Source: Pseudoips prasinana (taxonomy: Eukaryota; Arthropoda; Insecta; Lepidoptera; Nolidae). Taken from it: a DNA stretch of 64,000 nt. The stretch covers positions 29,040,001 to 29,104,000 of the forward strand of contig OX621238.1 in NCBI GenBank assembly GCA_951640165.1, in the 5' to 3' direction. The notes under the pieces are model-generated. The model was not told the origin of the DNA. It searched no databases and was given only the letters and a program-made list of their open reading frames with translations. Below are positions 1 to 12,300 of this stretch, piece by piece. A program made the position numbers and the translations under genes. How positions within the stretch are numbered: the first letter of the stretch is position 1; every line of letters starts with the position of its first letter.

Positions 1-169
1 AATATTTGCATAATCCGTTTAGACCCTTGCTTGCTTGTATAAGATACGAATTTTCCCTGTAATTTTTGGAAAAATGATATCGTCCAAGTAAAAAGCATGA
101 ATTATGTACTTAATCTTAAGATCTTTACTTCTAAGATATTTTCTACTTAAAATATTTTGTCATATACAG

Positions 170-388
170 GTTGTGTGTGGAGTCCCACCAGGGCTAGCGG
201 AGTTCGTCGCCCCTCTGCAGCGAGGCGGGCTGTGCCGCCTGGCGCACCAGCCGCACGCGCGCGGCACGTGGACCGTGTACATGTGCGGCGCGCCGCCCGC
301 CGCGCGGCGCCAGCCCGACCCGCGCGTGGCCATCATACAGCTGCACAAGAACTCCAACGGGATGGGGCTGAGCATTGTCGCGGCAAAG
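170..388 (+). CDS. cno: cno exon 1 of window: DIL-PDZ linker and start of PDZ
   Basis: The acceptor is catatacag and the donor is aaag/gtgagt; the exon is phase 0 at both ends and has 73 codons. The first 50 or so residues are a linker; the last 24 start the PDZ fold and include the carboxylate-binding loop region NSNGMGLSIVAAK. In afadin this PDZ domain binds C-terminal peptides of nectins (known for the family). Overlapping minus-strand and other-frame ORFs here are shadows caused by high GC. Confidence 0.93.
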
Positions 389-3300
389 GTGAGTCATTCA
401 TAGTATCAATGCTGTATGCATACAGGAGTAGCCCCGGCAATTGTCGCAAACTGCCAGCTCATTCACAAAGGTTGAGAACGATAATTGGAATGGTACGTGT
501 GGTACAGTAGCCTTCTATATACTTGTATAAGAATCAGTAATCGAAGTAGGGAGATGTGGTGATACAGGCATTCCGGGAAATCCTAAATAAAAATAAAATA
601 AAAAAGGTTTTTATTCACGTAGACTTTAAAAAAGCGCTTGTAAATAGTCAGAACATATTCGTAGTAATATATAATAAATTTATAATTATTTCTAGGTACA
701 TATAAATATTTAGGTACACGGATTGTAGGAAATAATGTACAATAAGATTTATTTTATAACAGTAACGATATTTAACTAACTTAAATTAAGTTATTGTCAA
801 GGTGTAGGTTTAATTATCAAAATTATAAATTTTAGCTATATTTTTTCTACATATTGCCAACTACACTAAATACACTAAATTGTATAACTACATACTCTGT
901 GATTGACTATAAACATTCAATCAATAAAATTGATTTCGATTTTACTTTAACTGACCTTATGTAGATAAAAAATAAGTCTCACGTAACACGACAAACTATT
1001 TCGCGTAACTTTATGAATTTCCACATGTACCTACATAGTTATATCTAGCTATAGCTAAGTTCATCATATTACCCGTGACGCCAACCTTAACAATAGGTAT
1101 ATATAGTTCTGCCCACCCCGATCACTGCAAATAAATATCACTCTCCGTGCCAATTATTTTGGGGCTGTATATATTTTAATTTTTTTTTTCAAGATATTTC
1201 ATTCATATTGTTTGGTGCTTATTTCTTTTTTCGTTCCAACAAGTAACCAAACACATATGTGACTCACTTCATGATATGCAGTTACCGTACTCTTTGGGAC
1301 TCCTGCGGCACCAAGAGTATCGCTCGAGTATTACTGGTATACCTTTTTAATAAACTTAAGGTAACACTGTATAATTATTGTACAATCTATAATGTTTCAT
1401 ACTATACATTTTCAGGGTGCTGGTCAAACAAAATTAGGAATATACATTAAATCAGTAGTGCCTGGTGGTGCGGCGGCAGCAGACGGGCGGCTGGCCGCGG
1501 GCGATCAACTGTTATCAGTCGACGGACAGTCACTCGTCGGAATTACTCAAGAGAAGGTATTATTAAATAACCACGTTGTTAGCATACAACCTATTAGAAA
1601 CTCTCTAACTCCTCCTTTTTCTTTCTGATTAAATTCGTTGCGGGGTCCAAGACAGTAAAAGCGATTCCCCGGGACATGCCTGGGCCTCCCCGCTCAGTGT
1701 CATTTCATTGTGTGCCACTGTTGATCCTGGCTTACAGGAGTTGCAGTGGTGGGTTGGAGGGAGGGACTAGTCCCGAAAAAAAAAACCTAATTAAAACCCT
1801 TGTTTATTTTACTTTTTATACAGCAAATGAAAAGCTCGTACTTTTGATTCCTACCTGGGACAAATCTTTGTGTGATGATCACGATTATTTATTCTGTGTC
1901 TGGTTGTAATTTATTTATATTATGTATGTATTTAGAAATTACTTGCTTATCAGTTATCTGGTTGCCATAGTACAGGCTCTGCCTAGTTAGGGATCAGATG
2001 GCAGTGTGTTGGTTGTCCAAAAATATTAATAAATATTAATTTGATACTAAAACAGATATGCTTATCATTATATATATATATCAGGATAGAACCAGCGACT
2101 TTAAGATCAGACGACAGGTTCACTACGGACAGAGTAACGGCGGTCGTTTTCTTTTTTTTTTAAATAGCGCTCGCACTCTCCTCGCACGCGGGGTATTTTA
2201 CAAATATATAATTGACGGACACAAAGTACATCCAGACGCAGAACAACTATTTATGGGTCACACAAATAGTTGTCCTGCGCGGGATTCGGACCCAGGACAC
2301 GAAGCGGCGAGGCGACAGTTTTAGCCGCTGCGCCATACGTGCAGTCAAATATTCTATCAGAAGTAAAAATTGTGCAGGATCCTTAACTTCCCATAATGCA
2401 AACATGACAACCTCAAGTAGCTAGGCTCAATATAGAAGTACATAGTTTAATATGGATTGTTTGCTAGGCGGCTGAATACCTGGTGCGGACTGGCCCCACG
2501 GTGACGTTGGAGGTGGCCAAGCAAGGCGCCATGCTGCACGGTCTGGCCACGCTCCTGCACCAACCCGCCTACAACCAGAGACAAGGTATGTTACGACGAA
2601 CACTGATATGTACTATTATAGCAATGTTACGCTACATAGCCTGTAGCCTTAGCTTTTTAAAATCGCTATGGTCATTTCAGATTAGGGCCAGACTACTGAT
2701 AAAGCGGGAAGCAGACATCTAAAAGGTCAATAAACAAGAAGATTATTTAGTTATATTTTAAAGGCAATGACATTTTATTGTCACGTTGAAAAGGGGATCT
2801 TGAAGATTTCAGTTGTAAAAGTTAATTTCGTTTCTTAGGTTTTTGTTATATCTGTAGCATTCAATTATTATTAATAGAAATACATTTTGGAAAAAGTATG
2901 CAAGAAATATTTTGGTACACTGGAGGCGGATGCCACTGAGACTTCGATCTGTTATTACCGGGATCGTTTCCTAGACATAACATTCTCTTTTGATGGATTG
3001 TATAATCACTACCTTATATTATACAAATATATTTATATTAGACTATTTTTGTATAGACGCTTCCGTGTCAACTTTCGGTTTTAAGCAGCCGCATTTTTCG
3101 TAGCGTAGCATTTCAGAGCATTTATTCGCTGGAAAATGTATAAATAAGGACAACATTATATTTTTTTCAGTTCAACATTATATTTTTATCAGTTTAAAAG
3201 AATATAGATGATTTCTGTCTTGTTACCTATTCATGTATTTTTTTCTATTTTCATCGGCTGGCTTTTACATGTTTATCAAGAGTAACAAGACGGAGTACAT

Positions 3301-6300
3301 TCAAGATTACAGCGCGTAGCCAGTCCATTCAGACATTTTAAATTATATCAAAGTTATTATCAGCACTTTAAAAATATTCAGAACAAATTTCCACAACTGT
3401 TTCTTTTACTCACTACAAATAGGAAACACCTGATTTTCCCCTAATTAGTGGTCATATTAAAAATATCTAAATGAAAAATTGTATTGAATAACTTGGAATT
3501 TTTAGGTCACAGGATAACGCAGCTTTTACTAATGTTCTACCATGTAAAACAGGTAGATAGAGATGGCTATGCGCTGAAGTCTGGGCCTTAATATATTATT
3601 GAGTATTTTCATAATTGTCCTAGCGATGTCAACTTAACTACTCATGTATTCTAATCGAGTGCCTTGTAATAACGCGTGCCCGGTTGTGGTTGCGCTGCAG
3701 AGGAGCTGCAGTGGGAGCCGCGCGCGCGCCGCAACTCGGGCACCTTCACCAACCCGCACCCCGCGCTGCTGCGCCCCACCTCGCCGCTCACCGAGCTGGC
3801 CACCGCAGGCATGCCACCGCCATATTACTCCGCACTACTGTTACTACTCCTTGGCATTCAGATAATGGTCCATCAGGAATGCATACTATAGATAAAGCGG
3901 TTTACTATTTATACCCAGCGAGTGCAGGAAGTCTGTATCTAATGAGAGTAGAAACAATCGGGTGATAGTTCCCGACTTGCTTTCTGATGGCTATTTTCTA
4001 TGTGACCCAGGTAACACTCGAAAACTGAGGCGCTTTTTTATTTTTTCGATACAGCTGGATGTGGAAGGCCTTACTTGATTTCGTCGTTCTGATTTCTTTG
4101 CCGTTTCCTTACAGATGTTCGTATGATTTTTTTATACATATATGTATATAATTTATTGATGGTACTCTCGTTTCGTTTATTTTTAATTTTTTCAGCTTTT
4201 AATTTAATCGCTTTGTCGATAGCAGTTCATTTAGTAACAAAATATCGTTGAATTTTATGTAAGCTTACATTACAGGTTATAGTCGTCGTCCGTGCCACAA
4301 TCGATGTCAATTTTTGAGAGATGAATCGACAGAGTCCAGTACGGACGAAAGCGAAGAATGGCAGCCGCACTACCACGGCTCCATCCCGCGGTTAATAGTC
4401 ACTTTAGACAAAGAGAACAACCAAATGCAAGATGATCTATCGCCCGACACTCCTGGGTGTCCCATAGAACTAAAATGCGACGCTTCGCCTCGACCTATTC
4501 CCGTGTTTACATTCACTTGTGAAGATTTCGACGAATTACATCCTACTAGTGATTCTACTCCTCAGCCCGACGACTGTCCCGAAGAGCCACCGCCCATTCC
4601 AAGTCCTCCCGCCAATTACGAACAGTTCAGTGACACGGGAGAACCTATCTGTTTACCGCCACAGATGAAACCCATAGACACTAAACTCACCCTAGATTTA
4701 TTTAATTCCCGCAACAGAGATAGTGAGTATTACCGACGCCGATGTACCGGTATAGACGAGTGTGTGAGTGCTTGTGAGTGTTGCCGCACTCCTCAGCCCG
4801 AGGCGCAACAGATACCGTATATCGATGAACCCAACTCAGAACCTCTCATATTTGAAAACGAGGGCCCGCCTGACAAGGTTGCGACGCCAAAAATACGGCG
4901 AATACTACCATCGTTGTCTCTCGATCGATCGGAGTTGGAACGCAAACCTGAAACTGCAGATGCAGTTTGTCAGACTCCTTCGTCTCCTATAGACATCGAG
5001 CAGAAAAATTCAATGCCTATTCCTGCTGGCAGAAAATTCGAGCTCAATTTGGATATTAAAAAAGGTAGCGATAAAATTGACAACATTCAATGCAGACTAA
5101 AGCGAGCGCTTTTCAGTATGTCGACATCGTTTTCGGGGAAATCTGAAGACACTGAGATTCCGTCCACTTATTCCACGTCCGAGTCTTTCGAAGAGACGAC
5201 TAACAATAAATGCAATATCTTTCCCACGAAGCCTGAAACTCCTATAGAAAATGGTGCTAATCAAATTTTAGAGAGTGTCGACCGTAAATCATGGAAATCT
5301 CCAGATGAATACAGACCCGCCTTCGGAAAAGTGAAAGAGTTGACTAAAAATTTTAATGATATTAATCTGAAATACTGCGTTAGAAATTATAAACGCAATT
5401 GTCAATCAAGTCCAAATCTTAGTATCCGTAATGACAAGAGTATAAAAGTAATAGATAATCTTCCCACCAGCGCAAGTCTAGCGGATATACAGTACGAATG
5501 TAACAAAAGCGATACGAGCGAGACAAAAAGGAAATTATCCGACGATGAGGTTAAAAGTATACTTATCCAATTAGAAGACTGGTCCAAATATGGGTCCCGA
5601 GGGAGCGAGGATACGTTAGCTCATGGGAATGAATTCGAAATTCCCAACCTACCCTCCGAGGAACACACCGATAATACCTCTAACGGTTACGTGTTCAACG
5701 AAATAATCGACAAGAAACCTAGAAAGATCACTCTAGAAAATATCAAGTTGAAATCGAATCAGTCCAGTATGAACTCGGAGCAAGCGAAGAGTAAGGAGTC
5801 GTTGGTAATAAGTGAAAGTTTGGAGAAGTCGGAGAGCAATTTGCCGCGGATAGTGGGCGTGTTACGTCAGAAGGGCAGCGCGCTTCTAGACGTGGCGGCG
5901 CGGAGCTGCCCCGACATCAGCGCCCCCTCGTGTAAGGCTCCCACACACGCATGACGATAGGTGTGTTATAGCCGGACGCACTGTTTATTTCTTTTTGTCG
6001 CCCACTTTTCAGTTTCGTAGACGCATGGGTCCGTTTGTTTTATTTTAAACATTTGATCCTTTAAGGAAGAATAGGTTATTTGCGATTGAATAATCTACTT
6101 ATTCCGAATTTATAATTGAAGTCAAGAAGTTTGCCGTTATAATTTCAGAAACTCTACAAAGTTTATGTCGTTCGGTTTCGTCAGTTTTTGGTTTTAATTT
6201 ACTTCACTTGCACCCATTTTCTTTATTTCGTCCTAATTTTTATTTTATCCTGTTGAAATATCTATTCAATACTATAATAAATTGACATTGTATGTGTATT

Positions 6301-9300
6301 ATTTGTAACAAAAATAGGCAGTCATAGTACTAGTGCTTAATCTATCTTTACAAGACAAATTTGAACTAGCCAAATCGGTGTCTTATCGGTTAAATTTATT
6401 TCTTCCAGACAACCTACCGTATATAATTTACTAATCGCCTTCAAATAGAAGAAGGTTTTTTTTGTATACAAGGAGGAAACTTAAGGAGAGCTATCTGCCC
6501 ATGATATATAGTTTTATAGGTGAATTAAGCTTCTAAAGTTACATCTACTACTTCTGTTACCTGTACATGTTACGCTTTTTCATTGTTCTGAACCGATTTC
6601 GATAATTTTTCCTATCGAATAAAAAGAAAATTTTGTTAGAAAGTTGGGAGATATACTTTTTGTGTTTATCGGTTGTATGAATTTTAAAATTCTGCACATT
6701 AAAACTCCGAGATATTTTCCACACAAAATGTTTAATCGAACAGAGTAACGTTCTCATCTACCGTCGTACAAAGAATGCCTCTTTAATAATTCTCCTACCC
6801 TATTAATATTTTGAAACCATTTGAAAGTCTAATATCGATTATTAATAGTTTTAAGATGTAAAATGATTATAGAATTATTATAGTAATTAATAAAATGATA
6901 ATCACTAATCAAATAAATAATCACAGTGTAAAAATATTATTATAACAATTTGTCATAACCGTTACGCGGCTATTGAGTACTTGATAACATGATAAAAAGT
7001 ATCTCTGTGACATTGAAGTATGACTGCCTATTTCTACGCGAATTATATTATTATTATTATTATTATTAATTGGTAAGCAGTGATGAGTACAGAAGTCTTG
7101 TGTTGTAGCGGGCGGGTCGGGCGCGGCAGGCGGGCCGGGCGCGCCGGGCGCGGTGAGGCGCGCGTCGGAGCGGGACCTGCCGGCGCGGCTGGCGGCGGAG
7201 GGCGTCAAATCATCCAAGAGCACGCCCGCCCTGCATCATGTCGCCTCGCCACCGCCCACACAACCGCCCACCAGGTAGAATAGATAGAATACTCTTTATT
7301 GTAGTCGCACAAACGAGATAAATTTACTGTATATGTTACTTAGGGCCCCTTCACTCGGCCATACCTACGGTTATAATTACCTATACTTTCCCGCGCATTG
7401 GCAGCGGCGTAGCCCAGAGGGCTATCACCGACCGCTCGTGCGCAGCGCCACAGATTAAAAAGTAAAGGCAGCTTTCTACTTAATAGTATAAATATTGAAG
7501 AACAAAAATATCTCATCATCACAAATCTGGTATTGTTCATTTGGATGTTTATCGAAAAAAGGAGACAAGGTTTTATCAGTTTTTACATTACCTACAGTTG
7601 CAGAAAGGTTAGTTCAAATTATTCTTTTAAATACCAAAGTAGGTATTTTGTAGGTGTTGATTATTTCTAATTAGATTCCAATTAAAGTGTATAGACTCCA
7701 GTTTTAACGTTTTTGTTGGCCAAGATAGTTTTTAAAAGAAGGTTTCAGACGTGTAAGATAATTACGAGAGCGACTTGGAAATGTGATTTTTTGTTTAACG
7801 AGATATCTTTACGATTTTGGTGTCAAATTAAAGATCTAAGTCTAAAACCATTTTATCCGTTTGAGTCATGTCAATCAGTCAATCCGTTTAGGAGATATTA
7901 ATGAATTAGTGTAGTATAGTTCGTCGAGCCAGCTTGTGTGTATGTGTAATCATACGGATCAAACATAAGATAGATTATGTGGTTAATAAGTAGATAGACG
8001 ATGCTTAGGTATCATAGTAACAGCGGCAAGCCGGCAACCCTACGCCAGTACACTCCGTGTCCTACAGCGACAGTGCAATGCGTTAGAAGAGAGCGGCAGC
8101 GTTTAGGTGAATATCGCGTCAGGCACTGAGCACGTATGCAAGCTGAATTGCACTTAGTTTCTTAGTAGCAGGAGTCGCTATTTCTATAAATTGTTTCGCG
8201 AAGAGACGCTTCTGTACGTAACTACTTCTTATTCTATGCTTAGGGTCCCGGGTTCGATTCCCGTGTAAGACTAATATTTCTGTGACCTATAAATAGATGT
8301 CCGAGTTGAATTCAGCCGAGTCTGGATGTATTTTGCATACCGTCAATTATATGCTTGTAACGTACCCCGCGACACAGGGATACAATTCAGTAAGGCAGGC
8401 TTGATCATTAAAACTAATACATCAGGCACAAATAACACAATGTTGTACAAAGTTCGATCTTATCGCGTTAAGCGATTTGTTCCTGTACCTTTGGATAGGG
8501 GCTATAATTATTGTAAATAGTAGGTGTAAGTAATCTTTATTTATGACCTCGCTCTCACCTCACAAGCCGCCACGTTTGAGAAAGTGGAGGTTGACCTCTC
8601 AAATGCTCTTGAAAACTTGGCTGAGTACTATGTCAAAAATTCACTAAAACCTAACCCGAGCAAAACCCAATCTTGCGTTTTTCATCTGCGCAATAGAGAG
8701 GCAAGCCGCACACTGAATATAGTATGGAACGGAACGCCCATTGCACACAGTAAGTTCCCTAAATACCTTGGGGTTTCTCTGGATAGGTCTCTAAACTTCA
8801 GAAAAAACTGCGAAAATATCAAGCAGAAGGTACACTCTCGTAACAATCTCCTACAACGTCTAGTTGCAACCAAATGGGGAGCCTCGCCCGACGTTGTACG
8901 TACTACCGGATTAGCGCTCTCATTCTCTGCAGCTGAATACGCATGCCCGGTGTGGAGTCGCTCAGCCCATGCAAAGCTAGTGGATATAGCTTTAAACGAA
9001 ACGTGTCGAACCATCACTGGTTGTCTTAAACCAACACCAGTTCAATTGCTGTATCCACTGGCAGGCATAGCTCCTCCGGCGGTGCGTAGAGCGGCGGCAA
9101 GCTCCAGCGAGAGATTAAAAATGGACAGTGACGCACGGCACCCATTGCATGATCACAGTCCTGTGTCACAAAGGCTTAAAAGTCGACACAGCTTCGTGAA
9201 GTGCGTCCTTCCACTGAGCGGAGAACTCTCACAGGCTAGATGCCAGCTGTGGCGAGAGTGTACCAAACTGCCTGTACCATTTGTTCCACCATCTGAAAGT

Positions 9301-12300
9301 CTCGCCCCTGGATGGAAACTGCCTTGGCTAGCCTGGAAATCATTAAATAGGCTTCGAACCCAGGTTGGTCGCAGCAGGGACAACTTGCTCAGGTGGGGTT
9401 ACATTAATGATCGCCTTCAATGCAAATGTGGTGTAGTCCCACAGACAATGGGACATCTACTATCATGTAGCGCGTGCCCTTACAACTGCACGCTTAAAGA
9501 TCTGATGGAGGCTACTCATAATGCGATTCTCGTGGCCAAGTTCTGGGCGGACACAGTTTAGATTGCCATCGACTCGCTAAGAAGAAGATCTTTATTTCGC
9601 TCAAAATATGGTACAGGCAAGATTTTATAGTCATCACAATTACAGTTTCACATATTTTGTCTAAACGACATGCGAAATTTTATCAAATCATGTACAGTGT
9701 TTTTGTGTGCAACGAATGAAGAAGTATAGAAAAAATATAGTAGAGTGTGGGTAAGGGTTAATATATAGAATGCTTCTGTGGTAGCGCGGCCGTGAGCGCG
9801 GCGGCGCACGGCTCTCCGAGTGCTTGGCCCAGCAAGTCGCGGAGCAGCCACAACCTGTCCGCGCCCGCGCAGCACGACGCCTTCTACCAGAACCTCTCCA
9901 CGGTGCAGTCGCAGCAACACGCCTTGCAAGACAGGTCACTACTTCTATTACCTTTTATAATAACACTAGCTCTGCCCCCGGTTTCATCCACGTTAAACTT
10001 TATAAATTATAGCCTAAGCGTTATTCGGATATATAAGCTATATTCATAGAAAATTTATCAAAATCTGTTTAATAGTTTTTGCTTTTAAGAATAACAAAGA
10101 TCCATAAATCCTAACAAATTTACGCATTTTTTATATTAATGAGATTATTGTTATTCCCTTAATAATAAACCCTAGAGTTAAATTTTTCTTCTCAAACCTG
10201 TCTCCGAATCCTCAAACATTACAAAATAACATATTGCATCATTAAATTACAATGTACTAGTTGAAGAAATTTTACCTAGACTTTAGAAGTAAACCTCATC
10301 CTGACGATAAAGAAAGCATTGAACATTCATTGAATTTAAGTATAATATGTTGTTTTGGCTCTCCAAGTGTGTCTCTCTTTGGAATCTTTCTGTTTGTTAT
10401 ATTCATGTTACTGATTTTGCTACATAGTTGGTAATAACGTTTCCTATAATACAAGTATTAATAAATAAATTTTCCAATGAGAGGAATATTGACAAAAAGG
10501 AGAAACAAGCGTCTTTAGAACTGTTCCTCCTTTTTTGTGGATATTCCTCTCATTGGAAAATATGCTCATATTTATTTAGATATTTAAACTACAACAAATA
10601 TTTCAAATGGCGCGTCGCGGTCGTATAATTCCAATATTTGTTTTTTAAAGCAAGAAATGGCTTCGAATATTCTTTCAACTTAGAGTAATATCATTTTTTT
10701 ATTATTATTATTATGTAACTTAAACCGTAACTACTATTATATTACAGATATCCAAAAAAAAAACAACTATTTGTTTTTGTCGTTCGCTTTTAATAACCTA
10801 CTTTCTAAATCTAGTTTATTGAATTCCACGCTTTTGACTAACGATTTTTTCAGTGTCAAGCAAGAATTACACGTTATTTTTAGTAAATATCATACACGTG
10901 GATTACGACGCAACAAACTTTTGCGTATATTATACTCTGCCAATACTTGTTAGGCACGTTATGCGGCTGTACACACTCGCCGAGATCCTCTCATCAAGAG
11001 TCTCGGTCGAGAAGGCTCTCGAAGAGTGCGTATCTGTAGACACTCGTTATTTTAGTTGTAGCAAAGTCTCCCGAGATAATGGATGTAGAAATCGCTGCTG
11101 CTTTGTGTTAGCTATTACATTTTTTTATAATTTTATAAAAGTAAATTTCTCAAGTCATGGCGAGGAAGAAGATGATGGTTGGTTACCATGCACCGTAATA
11201 TAAACAGGTTTTCACTGTAACACGGTCAGATGGCAACTGCATAACACGAGTGGGTACATGCTCGCTCTCGTTTTCCGCACGAGAGTTCACGAGACCCTTT
11301 GACTCGGGCACAAAAACCGACACGCGATCGAGAGGCAACGAGGCGAGACGAGACAAAGCGATACGAGACGAGATCATCATGTAGTCGCCCTCGGCCTATC
11401 TCGGAGTGTTTCAGCGAGTGTGTACATCCGCCGTTAGGGTTGTAAGTGTACATATATAGAAAACAGAAATTATGGATTTTTATTAACCTTCTTTATTTAT
11501 GTGTTGCAGGTGGTCGTCGCTGCGCAGCTCTGCGGGCGCGCGGCCGCAGTCCGCACACTACGCGGCCGCGCCCGAAGCGCCCGACTCGCCGCTACACACA
11601 CAAGTAAGGGGCTACACCTAATAACCTACGTTTTCTTCTCGAATGTTCTTTACCACAGTTAGTACTGTAATTTACTTTCAGTGATATAGTTATACAGATG
11701 TATTTCTTATTCTCAGCAACAGAACGCAATGAGCGCCCGAGCCGCCAAGCTAGCGGAGATGTCGGAGGAGGTGTCGCGACGGCAGCAGCACTACCAGACC
11801 CTGCAGCACTCCCAGACCCTGCAGCACTCCCAGACCTTGCAGCACTCCCATCAGCACCCGCAGCTTAATCATCAACACATGATAGGTACTTCTACTACTC
11901 TTTTAAAACTTTTCAGCATCCAAAACGAAGGATCGCAGAGGTCCTAAAACAGTCTCCAAAATCAATTGGGAGATGATTAATATTTAAATATGATCATCAT
12001 TAATATTTCAGTAAGCGCACATCGTCATGTTATTTATTTATTACATTTTTATTTATGGAATTATAAATTATATTATATTTATGGAATCGTCACTTTTTAA
12101 TAGGAAATTTAATCCAATATTCGTAACTCTAGATTTGAATAAAGAAATCCCGATCACATTTCATAACATGATTGATTCATAACTGTTTCTGTTCTGGGAT
12201 AGTACAGTCAACTTTGTATTTTTTATTGTGGAATTTCGAATCTAAACATGTCCTTTTTAAAGACAACGTCCGCACTATGCAATCTAACGCCTGTGTCGCG

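Noticed and set aside
160..510. Overlapping ORFs on both strands at 104-510 other than the PDZ frame
   Set aside because: High GC opens several frames; only the frame giving the PDZ sequence fits the splice phases.
4314..5954. A stand-alone gene for the 546-codon ORF
   Set aside because: There is no ATG at its start, but a clean acceptor with the right phase and an in-phase donor near its end; an exon of cno explains it better.
6921..7223. 100-codon minus-strand ORF
   Set aside because: Antisense shadow of cno exon 6; the plus frame is fixed by phase on both sides.
8240..8275. tRNA genes at SINE heads (also 13130, 16200, 21470, 26350, 28930)
   Set aside because: Only a T-arm-like box is clear; acceptor and anticodon stems do not close, and the flanks match SINE tails.
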